A DNA stretch of 64,000 bases from an uncultured Acetatifactor sp. (GTDB lineage: Bacteria; Bacillota; Clostridia; Lachnospirales; Lachnospiraceae), in the NCBI GenBank assembly GCA_910577665.1, contig CAJTOJ010000017.1, positions 7,043 to 71,042 on the forward strand, in the 5' to 3' direction. The number at the start of each line of letters is the position of its first letter. The first letter of the stretch is position 1. The notes beneath the pieces are model-generated. The model saw only the letters and a program-made list of their open reading frames with translations. It made no database searches and had not been told where the DNA came from. Positions 8,330-17,631 of this stretch are shown here, in pieces. The position numbers and the translations under genes are program-made.

Positions 8330-9355
8330 ATGGCCAATAACGCAGTGGGGGAAGAGCTGAATCTGAAAGGACTCCAGAAGGCGGCAGTGTTGCTGATTGC
8401 CCTGGGGCCGGAACGGTCTTCCCAGATATTCAAGCATTTGAAAGAAGATGAAATTGAGGAACTGACCCTGGAGATCGCCAATACCAGGAGTGTAACCCCG
8501 CAGGTGAAAGAGCAGGTCATCAATGAATTCTATGAAGTCTGCCTGGCACAGCAGTACATAGCAGAGGGCGGAATCGGTTATGCCAGGGATCTGCTGGAGA
8601 AGGCACTGGGTGCCGAGAAAGCCATGGATGTAATTGGTAAGCTGACAGCTTCCCTGCAGGTGAAGCCTTTCGAATTTGTACGTAAGACAGATGCCAGCCA
8701 GCTGATCAACTTCATCCAGGATGAGCATCCCCAGACCATTGCGCTGATCCTGTCTTATCTGTCACCGAACCAGGCCGCCATGGTGATGGGTGCACTTCCA
8801 CCAGACAGACAGGCAGATGTAGCCAGGAGAATTGCGGTCATGGACCGCACCAGTCCGGATGTGATAAAGGAAGTGGAAAAAGTGCTGGAGTCAAAGCTTG
8901 CAAGCCTGGTGAACCAGGATTACACCATCATTGGTGGTGTGGATGCTGTGGTGGAGATCTTGAACACCGTGGATCGGACCACAGAACGTCATATCATGGA
9001 GACTCTGGAAATCGAGGCTCCGGAGCTGGCAGAGGAGATCCGGAAGAAGATGTTTGTGTTCGAGGATGTATTGCTTCTGGACGACCGGGCTATCCAGCGT
9101 GTGCTGCGTGATGTGGATAACAGCGACCTGGCACTGGCACTGAAGAATACAAATGAGGAAGTGCAGAACGCCATCTTCAATAACCTGTCAAAACGTCTGG
9201 CTGTAATGATCAAGGAAGATATGGACTTCATGGGACCTGTCCGGATGAAGGATGTGGAAGAGGCGCAGCAGAAGATTGTAAATGTGATCAGAAAGCTGGA
9301 GGATGCTGGTGAAATCGTGATCTCCAGAGGCGGAGGTGACGAGATCGTTGTCTAG
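8330..9355 (+). CDS. fliG: Flagellar motor switch protein FliG
   Basis: Rotor protein that binds FliF and carries the torque-generating surface facing MotA. The 341 residues include the N-terminal LKGLQKAAVLLIALGPE segment, the middle-domain motif DEHPQTIALILSYL and the C-terminal charged helix region around LLLDDRAIQRVLRDVDNSDL. The C terminus, rich in glycine and valine, overlaps the presumed start of fliH. Length and motifs are typical. Confidence 0.97.
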   Translation: MANNAVGEELNLKGLQKAAVLLIALGPERSSQIFKHLKEDEIEELTLEIANTRSVTPQVKEQVINEFYEVCLAQQYIAEGGIGYARDLLEKALGAEKAMDVIGKLTASLQVKPFEFVRKTDASQLINFIQDEHPQTIALILSYLSPNQAAMVMGALPPDRQADVARRIAVMDRTSPDVIKEVEKVLESKLASLVNQDYTIIGGVDAVVEILNTVDRTTERHIMETLEIEAPELAEEIRKKMFVFEDVLLLDDRAIQRVLRDVDNSDLALALKNTNEEVQNAIFNNLSKRLAVMIKEDMDFMGPVRMKDVEEAQQKIVNVIRKLEDAGEIVISRGGGDEIVV

Positions 9356-10181
9356 TAATCTGTTAAAACAAATGTATACAGTGGTACAGCCGGATGACAA
9401 GAGAGTCATTGACACCAACCGGGTGATACAAAGCCGCCTGGAGGAAATAGCGAAAAAGACCATTGAGGAACAACGGCAGAGCGGCTTCCTGCCCGGCCTT
9501 GATGCCGAGAGGATTGAGATACCACAGGAGGATGTGGCGGCTGAGATAGAGAAGAAAAGGGCGGAGGCAGAAGAACTCCTGGAACAGGCGAAGACGGAAT
9601 CCCAGATTATCCGGACAGAAGCCAAGGCGGAGGCAGAACGGATGAAAAGTCTGGCCAGATCCCAGGCAGAGGCAGAGAAGGAGCGGATCCGGGAGGAAGC
9701 CAGAAGCCAGGGATATGACCAGGGAATGGAACAGGCCAAGGCGCAGGAAGATAAGCTTACAGCCAGATACCAGGAAAAAGAGAAAGAACTGGAAGACTTT
9801 TACTGTAGGCAGATGGAGGAGCTGGAACCTAAGTTTGTGGATGCCATTACAAGTATCTATGAACATATTTTTCATGTGGAACTGGGTTCTTACAGGGAGA
9901 TACTGACGCATCTGATTGCTTCAACCCTAAGAAAGTTAGAGAGCAGCCGCGAATTTCTGATCCATGTGTCCAGAGAGGATTATCCGTTTGTGAACATGCA
10001 GAAAAAACAGCTTTCTGCAGTGGTCACAAGCGACAGCCTGGATGTGGTGGAGGATATGGCATTGCATAAGAATGACTGCCTGATTGAAACCGAAGGTGGT
10101 ATCTTTGACTGTGGCCTGGACACAGAACTGACGGAGTTGAGACAGAGACTTGTGCTGCTGTCCTGGGCGAAGGAGGAGTAA
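9336..10181 (+). CDS. fliH: Flagellar assembly protein FliH
   Basis: Regulator/stator of the export ATPase FliI. The protein is dominated by a glutamate- and alanine-rich coiled coil (about residues 60-155), followed by the FliH/YscL C-terminal domain (VDAITSIYEHIFHVELGSY onward). The start is uncertain: GTG 9336 overlaps fliG by 20 bases, while TTG 9348 has GGAGG eleven bases upstream and gives a natural SSNLLKQ N terminus. The stop is one base before the fliI start codon region, so translation of fliH and fliI is probably coupled. Confidence 0.88.
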   Translation: MTRSLSSNLLKQMYTVVQPDDKRVIDTNRVIQSRLEEIAKKTIEEQRQSGFLPGLDAERIEIPQEDVAAEIEKKRAEAEELLEQAKTESQIIRTEAKAEAERMKSLARSQAEAEKERIREEARSQGYDQGMEQAKAQEDKLTARYQEKEKELEDFYCRQMEELEPKFVDAITSIYEHIFHVELGSYREILTHLIASTLRKLESSREFLIHVSREDYPFVNMQKKQLSAVVTSDSLDVVEDMALHKNDCLIETEGGIFDCGLDTELTELRQRLVLLSWAKEE

Positions 10182-10182
10182 G

Positions 10183-11508
10183 TTGCAGGTACCATCCATA
10201 CAATTTGAAAAATATACAAAGGTTCTGGAACAGACCCTGTACCGTAAACTGGGAAAAGTGGTCAATGTGGTAGGACTGACGATAGAATCTTCCGGGCCGG
10301 ATGCCAGGCTGGGGGATATCTGTCTGATTTATCCAGAGACGGACCAGGGTGGTCCGCGCCTTTCTATTATGGCAGAGGTGGTGGGTTTTCGGGACAAGAA
10401 GACTTTGCTGATGCCCTATGACCCGGTGGACGGGATCGGACTTGGAAGCATGGTGGAGAATACAGGGCATCCCCTACAGGTGCTGGTGAATGACAGCCTT
10501 CTCGGCAAGACCCTGGATGGCCTTGGCCGGCCAGTGGATGGCAGCCCGGTGGAGGGCCATCCTTATCTGGTGGAGGCAGCCCCACCGGATCCTATGAGCA
10601 GAGAGATCATTGATGAAGTCCTGCCTCTGGGAGTGAAGGCGGTGGACGGACTTCTGACAGTGGGCAAGGGACAGAGAATCGGTATATTTGCCGGTTCCGG
10701 CGTAGGGAAGTCCACGCTTATGGGTATGTTTGCCCGCAATACCAAGGCGGATATCAATGTGATAGCCTTGATCGGAGAGCGTGGTCGCGAAGTGCGGGAA
10801 TTTATAGAGCGCGATCTGGGGGAGGAAGGCATGAGGCGGTCTGTGGTGGTGGTATCCACTTCTGACAGGCCGGCACTGGAGAGAAATAAGGCGGCGAAGA
10901 CGGCTACCGCCATTGCAGAATATTTTCGGGACCAGGGCAGGGATGTGCTGTTGATGATGGATTCTCTGACCCGTTTTTCTATGGCCCAACGGGAAATCGG
11001 GCTGGCTAGCGGGGAACCGCCTGTGAGCCGGGGGTATCCGCCCAGTGTCTATTCAGAGATGCCCAGGCTCTTAGAGAGGGCAGGAAGGGCTTCCAGGGGA
11101 TCTATCACAGGGCTCTACACGGTGCTGGTGGACGGCGATGATTTCAATGAGCCGATTACAGATACCGCCAGGAGTATTCTGGACGGGCATATTATGTTGA
11201 GCAGGAAGCTGGGGCATAAGAACCATTACCCGGCCATTGATGTGTTGCAGAGTATTTCCAGATGTATGAGCCAGATCGCAGAAAAAGAACACAAGCAGGC
11301 GGCAAACCGTCTGAAGAATGTGCTGGCGACTTACAATGAAGCGGAAGACCTGATCAATATCGGGGCGTATAAAAATGGCAGCAATCCTTCCATTGATTAT
11401 GCCATTACCAAGATTGACACGGTGAATGGATTCCTTTGCCAGGAGACAGATGAAAAGTTTGCTTTTGAGGAAAGTGTGAGCATGTTACAGGAAATTTTTG
11501 CAGACTGA
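10183..11508 (+). CDS. fliI: Flagellum-specific export ATPase FliI
   Basis: F1-beta-like ATPase that energises and unfolds flagellar export substrates at the cytoplasmic gate. Walker A is GIFAGSGVGKSTLMG (about residues 168-182); Walker B is VLLMMDSLTRF; the downstream PPSVYSEMPRLLERAGR stretch is characteristic. I chose TTG 10183 because a perfect AGGAGG lies six bases upstream; a longer ATG frame starting at 10150 would overlap fliH and have no ribosome-binding site. The product is 441 residues, as expected. Confidence 0.95.
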   Translation: MQVPSIQFEKYTKVLEQTLYRKLGKVVNVVGLTIESSGPDARLGDICLIYPETDQGGPRLSIMAEVVGFRDKKTLLMPYDPVDGIGLGSMVENTGHPLQVLVNDSLLGKTLDGLGRPVDGSPVEGHPYLVEAAPPDPMSREIIDEVLPLGVKAVDGLLTVGKGQRIGIFAGSGVGKSTLMGMFARNTKADINVIALIGERGREVREFIERDLGEEGMRRSVVVVSTSDRPALERNKAAKTATAIAEYFRDQGRDVLLMMDSLTRFSMAQREIGLASGEPPVSRGYPPSVYSEMPRLLERAGRASRGSITGLYTVLVDGDDFNEPITDTARSILDGHIMLSRKLGHKNHYPAIDVLQSISRCMSQIAEKEHKQAANRLKNVLATYNEAEDLINIGAYKNGSNPSIDYAITKIDTVNGFLCQETDEKFAFEESVSMLQEIFAD

Positions 11509-11544
11509 CATTTTCCGGGCCCATAGGCGGAAAGGGGAGAACCC

Positions 11545-12018
11545 ATGGCACGTTTTCGATATTCCATGCAGAGTATTCTGGATATAAAACTGAAGATGGA
11601 GACACAGAAGAAGCAGGAGTTCTCTTCCGCCAGGAATGCCCTGGACACAGAGGAAGAGAGACTGCAGGGACTCTATGGCAGGAAACAGGGGTATGAAAAG
11701 GAGGCCGGAAGACTCCGCACGGGAGTCTTAAACCGGCTGGAACTGGAAGCTAACAGGACAGCGCTTCTTTGCATGGATGTATACATAGAAGACCAGAAAG
11801 AACAGGTGGCGGTGGCAGAGAGGAATTTAGAGGCGGCCCGGGAGAGGCTCACAGAGGTGATGAAAGAGCGCAAGACCCATGAGACTTTGCGGGAGAAAGC
11901 TTTTGAGATGTTCCTGGTGGAGGAGAACCGGCGGGAGGGTAAGGAAGTGGATGAACTGACAAGCTACACCTATGGGAAGAGAAGTAAAGGGGAAACAGGC
12001 AATCACTTTGACAGGTAG
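11545..12018 (+). CDS. fliJ: Flagellar export chaperone FliJ
   Basis: A 157-residue, almost wholly coiled-coil protein beginning ARFRYSMQSILDIKLK, the usual FliJ opening. FliJ is the central stalk-like component of the FliH-FliI ATPase complex. GGGGAG precedes the ATG. Identification rests on the N-terminal pattern, helical composition and position after fliI. Confidence 0.9.
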   Translation: MARFRYSMQSILDIKLKMETQKKQEFSSARNALDTEEERLQGLYGRKQGYEKEAGRLRTGVLNRLELEANRTALLCMDVYIEDQKEQVAVAERNLEAARERLTEVMKERKTHETLREKAFEMFLVEENRREGKEVDELTSYTYGKRSKGETGNHFDR

Positions 12019-12032
12019 GTTAGGAGACAGAT

Positions 12033-12911
12033 ATGGCGAAAGAAGTGGAAGTGCAGACAGCACCAGAGGCAGATCAGGAAGAGTTGGACAGGGAGAGGCT
12101 TAAGGAGGAGAAGAAGCAGCTAAAGGCCCAGAAGAAGGAAGCAAAGCGCCGGGCCAGGGAGATTGCCAGGCAGGAAGATGAACTGGATGAAAACGAGAGT
12201 GGCGGAAGCGGACTGGTGACCTTCGGTGCCACACTTCTCATTGTCCTTTTATGGATCGCTGTGATCTGTGTGGTGGTGAAGCTGGATATTGGCGGGTTTG
12301 GCAGCTCTGTGCTGACTCCTATCCTAAAGGATGTTCCGGTGCTCAATAAGATCCTGCCCAGCTCCACCTTCCCGGATCATTCCGACCAGAGTGGAACGGG
12401 CGGATATTCCAGCCTGGAGGAAGCTGTGGCATATATCAAGCAGCTTGAACTGGAACTGGAGCGGTATCAGACAGCTTCCAACACAAAGGATGCTGAACTG
12501 GAAAAACAGAGGGCGGAAATAGAACGTCTGAAGGAGTTCGAGACCAGGCAGCAGGAATTCCAGCGGATCACCCAGGAATTCTATGATGAGGTTATCTATT
12601 CAGACAAAGGTCCTGGACCAGAGGAATACCGAAAATACTATGAAACCATGGATCCGGTCATGGCAGAGTACTATTATAAGCAGGTGATCAACCAGCAGGA
12701 GGAGAGTAAGGAAATACAGGAGTATGTGAAGACCTATTCTGAGATGAAGGCCAAAAGTGCAGCGAAGATCTTCGAGTCCATGACAGACAACCTCAACCTG
12801 GTGGCACGGATTCTTGGCTCCATGACGTCCAAACAGCGTGGGGATATTCTGGCGGCCATGGACGAGGAGGTTGCCGCAAAACTCACCAAGATTATGGATC
12901 CGGAGTCTTAA
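12033..12911 (+). CDS. MotE-like flagellar membrane protein (MgtE N-domain type)
   Basis: A 292-residue protein with a charged cytoplasmic N terminus (residues 1-60, lysine/glutamate rich), one membrane segment (about 64-88, LVTFGATLLIVLLWIAVICV), a coiled coil (about 130-180), and a C-terminal helical domain (SAAKIFESMTDNLNLVARIL, then MTSKQRGDILAAMDEEVAAK) that resembles the MgtE intracellular N domain. This arrangement after fliJ is common in Firmicutes and matches the MotE group thought to act around the stator or rotor. The exact role here is inferred from family and position. Confidence 0.7.
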   Translation: MAKEVEVQTAPEADQEELDRERLKEEKKQLKAQKKEAKRRAREIARQEDELDENESGGSGLVTFGATLLIVLLWIAVICVVVKLDIGGFGSSVLTPILKDVPVLNKILPSSTFPDHSDQSGTGGYSSLEEAVAYIKQLELELERYQTASNTKDAELEKQRAEIERLKEFETRQQEFQRITQEFYDEVIYSDKGPGPEEYRKYYETMDPVMAEYYYKQVINQQEESKEIQEYVKTYSEMKAKSAAKIFESMTDNLNLVARILGSMTSKQRGDILAAMDEEVAAKLTKIMDPES

Positions 12912-13024
12912 GGGATGGGGAAGATATGCCGATACAGGTATGAGGGGACTTTCTGAAGCTTTACAGGACTGGATGTCCCTGGAACTACAATCAGAATCAT
13001 ATCATATAAGAAAGGAGGTAGGAG

Positions 13025-14392
13025 ATGACAAGTGCACCTGTAAAAGATGTAGGAGCGGTCTTGGGTTCTTTACAGACAGCCCAGATGGCGGGAAGCAAGA
13101 ATGCTGGTGCTGGCGGTTTCCAGTCGGTACTGAATGACAGGACCGGGCAGGGTGCCCCAAAAAGCCAGACGGCGGACAATAAGGAAGCCGTGAAGAAGAC
13201 ACCTGGGGAATCCCTGAAGGCCAGGGATGCCCACAGACAGAGACTTGAGGAGCGGGATGCAGTCGTTTCTCCAGAGGATGGAACAGATGAGGTGTCTGAC
13301 CAGGATCTGGAGGAAGCCATGGCAGTGCTGGGAATGGCGGCACTGGATATGATACAGCAGATTGCAGACACCTTTGGGGTGAGCATCCAGGAAGTGCAAG
13401 GCCTAATGGAAGAGATGGGGCTGGATACCATGGATGTGCTGGATGCAGGGAAGCTGGGAGAATTGATTCTGGGACTGGGAGGCGCTGAGGATTCTTATGC
13501 ATTGCTGACCAATGGGGAACTGTACGGCAATTACCAGCAACTGACGCAGCAGCTTACCGCAGTGCTGGAAGAGTGCAAGGAACAGCTTGACCTTACCGGG
13601 GAACAGATGTCAGATGTTCTGGAACAGTTACAGGAACAGCCCGGTGAACAGCCTGTGGAAACGGAGATTCCCATCACGGTGACGGTGGAAGAGACAGAAG
13701 AGGAAGTCCTTTCAGAGGAAGAGATCCTTACAAAGGAGGGATCCGGTCAGAATGTGACCGGGGAGGAAGGGGTCCAGACGGCCAGACCTGCGGAGAATGC
13801 CAGGGAAGGCCATGAGGACAGACATGACCATGAAGGGAACCACAGCAACAGTCCGGAAACCTCGTTTGCGCAGGATTTCCGTACACAACAGTACGAGATG
13901 GAGCTACAGCGCACGGAGGGGCCGAACAAAGCCTGGCAGACAGATACCCAGGATATCATGCGGCAGATCATGGATTACATGAAGATCACCTTGAAAGCAG
14001 ATACTTCCAACCTGGAGATGCAGCTTCACCCGGCAAGTCTTGGAACACTCCAGATTCAGATTGCTTCTAAGGGCGGTGTGGTAACAGCCAATTTCATCAC
14101 CCAGAATGAGGCGGTGAAGGCAGCGCTGGAGAGCCAGATGGTAAGGCTCCAGGAGAGCTTTGAGGAACAGGGTATAAAGGTAGAGGCCATTGAGGTTACT
14201 GTACAGACCCATGAGTTTGAGAGGAATCTGGATCAGGGACGGGGCAGGAACCAGGGAGAACCTTCCAGGAGAAACCGCACCAGAAGGATACAGTTAAATG
14301 ATCCTGTTGTCATGGAAGATCTGGAAGAAGAGGATGCATTGGCCGCAGAGATGATGGCGGCGGAAGGTACCACCATGGATGTTATGGTATAG
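13025..14392 (+). CDS. fliK: Flagellar hook-length control protein FliK
   Basis: Molecular ruler secreted during hook growth; it switches export specificity through FlhB. The N-terminal 300 residues are acidic and low in complexity. The C-terminal Flg_hook domain (about residues 318-400) contains LEMQLHPASLGTLQIQI and a following segment VKAALESQMVRLQESFEEQG, both diagnostic. A basic tail (RRNRTRRIQ) and an acidic end follow. AAAGGAGG precedes the ATG at a good distance. Position before flgD supports the call. Confidence 0.93.
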   Translation: MTSAPVKDVGAVLGSLQTAQMAGSKNAGAGGFQSVLNDRTGQGAPKSQTADNKEAVKKTPGESLKARDAHRQRLEERDAVVSPEDGTDEVSDQDLEEAMAVLGMAALDMIQQIADTFGVSIQEVQGLMEEMGLDTMDVLDAGKLGELILGLGGAEDSYALLTNGELYGNYQQLTQQLTAVLEECKEQLDLTGEQMSDVLEQLQEQPGEQPVETEIPITVTVEETEEEVLSEEEILTKEGSGQNVTGEEGVQTARPAENAREGHEDRHDHEGNHSNSPETSFAQDFRTQQYEMELQRTEGPNKAWQTDTQDIMRQIMDYMKITLKADTSNLEMQLHPASLGTLQIQIASKGGVVTANFITQNEAVKAALESQMVRLQESFEEQGIKVEAIEVTVQTHEFERNLDQGRGRNQGEPSRRNRTRRIQLNDPVVMEDLEEEDALAAEMMAAEGTTMDVMV

Positions 14393-14439
14393 GCTTTTAG
14401 AAGTATAGGACGAAAAATAAGAGAAAGGAGCATATGTAC

Positions 14440-15228
14440 ATGAGCAGTAATCTAATGGCACCGGTGGAAGACGGAAAGTTTGTGGAGACAGAAAGCCAGG
14501 TTTCCTTAAAGAACAAGAACAAAACCGGTATGCAGAGTGGCATGGACAAGGAAGCATTCCTGCAGCTTCTGGTGGCACAGATGCAGTACCAGGATCCCCT
14601 GCAGCCGACCTCCAATACAGAGTACATTTCCCAATATGCACAGTTCTCCCAGGTGGAGCAGATCCAGAACATGGCTGCAAGCACAGAACTGTCCAGGGCC
14701 AGTTCCCTGGTGGGCAAGGAGGTATGGGTCAAGACGACTTCCTCTTCAGGGGCAACCAACAGTATTCAGGGTAAGGTGGACTATGTGGTATACGAGAATG
14801 GGAAAGCCTATCTGGCAATCAACGAATCCCTGTATTCCCTGGATGATCTGGATACCGTAGTAGATGGCACTTATCTGGCTGCTTATAACAAGGCATATGA
14901 ATTCACAAAAGATCTGAACAGGCTTCCGGTTCTGGCAGGTGTGGATCTCACAGATGCGGAGAACATCGACAAGCTGGAGAAAACCTACAATGAGATGAAT
15001 GACTATGAGAAGAGCTTCCTGTCCAAGGATACAGTGGACCGGCTGAAGCAGTACATTGAGAAACTAAAGGAAGTCCGCCATGCGGCAGGAGAAGGGGAAG
15101 ACGGGGACGAAGAAGATAAGACCGAAGGCCCGTCAGAGGAAGGAACCACACCGGAAGGATCTGCTCCAGAAGGAACCACACCGGAGGGAACTGCTCCGGA
15201 GGACACCGGGGGTAGCACCCAGGCTTAA
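14440..15228 (+). CDS. flgD: Flagellar hook assembly scaffold protein FlgD, with unusual C-terminal extension
   Basis: Hook cap protein needed to polymerise FlgE. The core (about residues 25-80) has the FlgD motif DKEAFLQLLVAQMQYQDPLQ and the following NTEYISQYAQFSQVEQIQ. After about residue 110 the protein departs from the short Firmicutes form: a helical segment (TDAENIDKLEKTYNEMNDYE, about 172-205) resembles repeats of Gram-positive surface proteins, and the tail is a Glu/Gly/Thr/Pro repeat (EGTTPEGSAPEGTTPEGTA). ATG 14440 has nine bases to GGAG; the earlier ATG 14434 would leave only three. Confidence 0.9.
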   Translation: MSSNLMAPVEDGKFVETESQVSLKNKNKTGMQSGMDKEAFLQLLVAQMQYQDPLQPTSNTEYISQYAQFSQVEQIQNMAASTELSRASSLVGKEVWVKTTSSSGATNSIQGKVDYVVYENGKAYLAINESLYSLDDLDTVVDGTYLAAYNKAYEFTKDLNRLPVLAGVDLTDAENIDKLEKTYNEMNDYEKSFLSKDTVDRLKQYIEKLKEVRHAAGEGEDGDEEDKTEGPSEEGTTPEGSAPEGTTPEGTAPEDTGGSTQA

Positions 15229-15245
15229 GACAGGAGGCGTGAAGG

Positions 15246-15647
15246 TTGAATATTCAGCAAAGCGGATATCTCTCCATTGATCAACTGACGGAACAGTATC
15301 TGGGTAAGGCAAGGAAGCAGGACACCCAACAAAGGGCAGGGGGACTTTCCTTCCAGGAGATCCTGGAACAGAAGAACCTGCAGGAGAGCGGGGGTCTGCT
15401 GAGATTCTCCAAGCACGCGCTGGGTCGGCTCAGTGACAGGAATATCGAACTAAGCCAGACACAATTGGAGCGGCTGGAAAGCGGAGCGGTGAAAGCCGGG
15501 CAGAAAGGAATCAAGGATTCCCTGGTGATTGTAGACCAGCTTGCTTTTATCGTGAACGTGCCGAACCAGACAGTTGTCACAGCAATGGACAGCACAGAGA
15601 CAGATGGAAACATATTTACAAATATCAACGGAGCGGTGATCATGTAA
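15246..15647 (+). CDS. Flagellar operon protein, TIGR02530 type
   Basis: A 133-residue protein between flgD and flgE, the standard location of the TIGR02530 family. The core segment (FSKHALGRLSDRNIELSQTQ, then LESGAVKAGQKGIKDSLVIV) is the conserved part of that family; the molecular role is not established. The start is TTG 15246, chosen because AGGAGG ends eight bases upstream and no ATG is available before the conserved part. No signal peptide or membrane segment is present. Confidence 0.8.
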   Translation: MNIQQSGYLSIDQLTEQYLGKARKQDTQQRAGGLSFQEILEQKNLQESGGLLRFSKHALGRLSDRNIELSQTQLERLESGAVKAGQKGIKDSLVIVDQLAFIVNVPNQTVVTAMDSTETDGNIFTNINGAVIM

Positions 15648-15672
15648 CCGGACCTTCCAAGGAGGTTACAAG

Positions 15673-15696
15673 TCTCCCCGAATGACAGAGGGGAGA
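15673..15696 (+). other. Intercistronic hairpin before flgE
   Basis: TCTCCCC (15673-15679) pairs with GGGGAGA (15690-15696) around a 10-nt loop, 30 bases before the flgE start. It has no T tract, so processing or stabilisation of the flgE message is more likely than termination. Confidence 0.4.
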
Positions 15697-15725
15697 CGCG
15701 CTCCAGACCAGGAGGAATAAGTACT

Positions 15726-17534
15726 ATGATGAGATCACTTTATTCTGGCGTGGCAGGACTGCGTACCCACCAGACCAAGATGGACGTTATCGGTAATAAC
15801 ATCTCCAACGTGAACACAACGGCCTACAAAGCCAGTTCCATTGTGTTCAGTGAATTGATGAGCCAGACCACCCAGAAGGCCAGCGGACCCAATGCACAGA
15901 TGGGAACCGGCGGTACCAACGCCAGACAGATTGGTCTGGGTGTGCGCAGCGGTGCCATCAATATCAACATTACCGGGCAGGGTTCCAGCCAGTCTACCGG
16001 TAATCCTTTTGATATCATGATCAACGGAGACAATTTCTTCGTGGTAAACAACGGACTGGAGAATTTCTTCACCCGTGACGGCTCTTTTTATGTGGACGGA
16101 GCAGGCAACCTGGCCATGACCAGTACCGGTTACAATGTTATGGGCTGGCAGGTGGATGAGGAGACTGGCAATATCAAGCAGGATACGGTATCTGCCCTGC
16201 GGATCATGAATGCCGTGAACATGACCTATCCTCCCGAAGCAACCACCCTTGCCAATTTTTCGGGTATTCTGGATAAGAACAATAAAGATGTGGTGAGTGC
16301 AAAAGGAAAAGCGGTGAACTTGAATTTCTTTGATGCACTGGGTTACAGCTATACAGCAAAATTCGTGTTCAAGCAGTCTGGGGATGTAAATGAGTACAGC
16401 TTGGAGCTTGACAAGATCCTGGACTCCACCGGGAAGGAAGTGGTCAGCGGTGCTGCGGCCAAGGCTTTGTTCGGGGATGCTAATACCACACAGCTCAAGG
16501 AAGGCAAGATCACTTTCGGTGCAGACTACAGCTGGAATAACGGGGTGTTACAGCGAGGCGGCAATCCCATTGTGGATCTGACAACATTGATTGATACAAC
16601 TACAGGTGTCTGGAAGGCTGGCACAGAACTGGTAGACGATCCGGCCAGCACCACAACTCCCAAAGAACAGAAGACAGTGGAAGAGATGCTGGGGGAAGTT
16701 GCCAAGGCATATGGCTATGAGGGATCTGTGGATGCCTTTATGAGCCAGCTGTATCAGACTGTGGATGCCAATGGTAATCCCACCGGACAATATACCATGG
16801 AGGATATGCTCAAACGCCAGGCGGGCGTGGCGGCAGGGACAGGTGATGTGCCGGCCAATACACCGTTGATTGGGGATATCGCTGCTTCTGGCGCTGATAT
16901 TGAGACCATAGGGCGTGAGTTCCAGGGTGTGAAGATTAATTTTGATGGTAAGAAAGGTAATTTTGCGGGTATCAATAACCAGATTACCAATACCACAGCC
17001 ATGCTGAACCTGTCCGCACTGAATGAGATGCTGGGTGTGGATGGCCAGGCCTTTGAGGATATCAAGATTGACTTCTCCCAGACATCCATGTATGACAATA
17101 AGGGGACTTCCACCATTGGCGCCGACAAGGGAGGCGTGGGAGATGAGGACGGACTGGGTACCGGCCGCCGCCTTGGCGACATGATTGGTGTGTCCATCCA
17201 GCAGGATGGTATGATCTATGCTGCCTACGACAATGGTATGACCAGGCTGTTAGGACAAATTGCCACTGCAAGTTTCGCCAATGCCTCCGGTCTGGAGAAG
17301 AAAGGGGATAACCTGTACTCTGCAACCTTAAACTCTGGCGAGTTTGATGGAATTGGGACGGATATTACAGCAAATGGTGGTTCCATGTCCACCGGACAGC
17401 TGGAGATGAGTAACGTGGATCTGTCCTCTGAATTCACGGAGATGATTACCACCCAGAGAGGTTTCCAGGCTAACAGTCGTATTATAACAGTTTCAGATAC
17501 CATGCTGGAAGAATTAACTAATTTAAAACGCTAA
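15726..17534 (+). CDS. flgE: Flagellar hook protein FlgE
   Basis: Hook subunit of 602 residues. The N terminus (RSLYSGVAGLRTHQTKMDVI then GNNISNVNTTAYKASS) and the C terminus (LSSEFTEMITTQRGFQANSR, IITVSDTMLEELTNLKR) are the paired coiled-coil D0 ends of flagellar axial proteins; FDIMINGDNFFVV marks the D1 start. It is longer than many FlgE proteins, with extra sequence in the central D2-like domains (about residues 230-420). AGGAGG lies ten bases before ATG 15726. It is exported by the type III apparatus and capped by FlgD. Confidence 0.95.
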   Translation: MMRSLYSGVAGLRTHQTKMDVIGNNISNVNTTAYKASSIVFSELMSQTTQKASGPNAQMGTGGTNARQIGLGVRSGAININITGQGSSQSTGNPFDIMINGDNFFVVNNGLENFFTRDGSFYVDGAGNLAMTSTGYNVMGWQVDEETGNIKQDTVSALRIMNAVNMTYPPEATTLANFSGILDKNNKDVVSAKGKAVNLNFFDALGYSYTAKFVFKQSGDVNEYSLELDKILDSTGKEVVSGAAAKALFGDANTTQLKEGKITFGADYSWNNGVLQRGGNPIVDLTTLIDTTTGVWKAGTELVDDPASTTTPKEQKTVEEMLGEVAKAYGYEGSVDAFMSQLYQTVDANGNPTGQYTMEDMLKRQAGVAAGTGDVPANTPLIGDIAASGADIETIGREFQGVKINFDGKKGNFAGINNQITNTTAMLNLSALNEMLGVDGQAFEDIKIDFSQTSMYDNKGTSTIGADKGGVGDEDGLGTGRRLGDMIGVSIQQDGMIYAAYDNGMTRLLGQIATASFANASGLEKKGDNLYSATLNSGEFDGIGTDITANGGSMSTGQLEMSNVDLSSEFTEMITTQRGFQANSRIITVSDTMLEELTNLKR

Positions 17535-17571
17535 TTTTTGAAATATTTGTCTCGCATTATTTGGGTAGTTG

Positions 17572-17608
17572 TGTTACAATGTAAGGGCGGTTAAATTACC
17601 GCCCTTTA
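17572..17608 (+). promoter_or_regulatory. Possible extended -10 promoter overlapping a small hairpin before flbD
   Basis: TGTTACAAT (17572-17580) has the form of an extended -10 element, with only a weak -35 (TCGCAT at 17552). It is followed at once by the hairpin GGGCGGT/ACCGCCC (17585-17604) and TTTACT. The pair could partly terminate flgE transcription and restart the stator genes, but both signals are weak. Confidence 0.35.
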
Positions 17609-17631
17609 CTTATTGGAAGAAGGAGGCGTAT

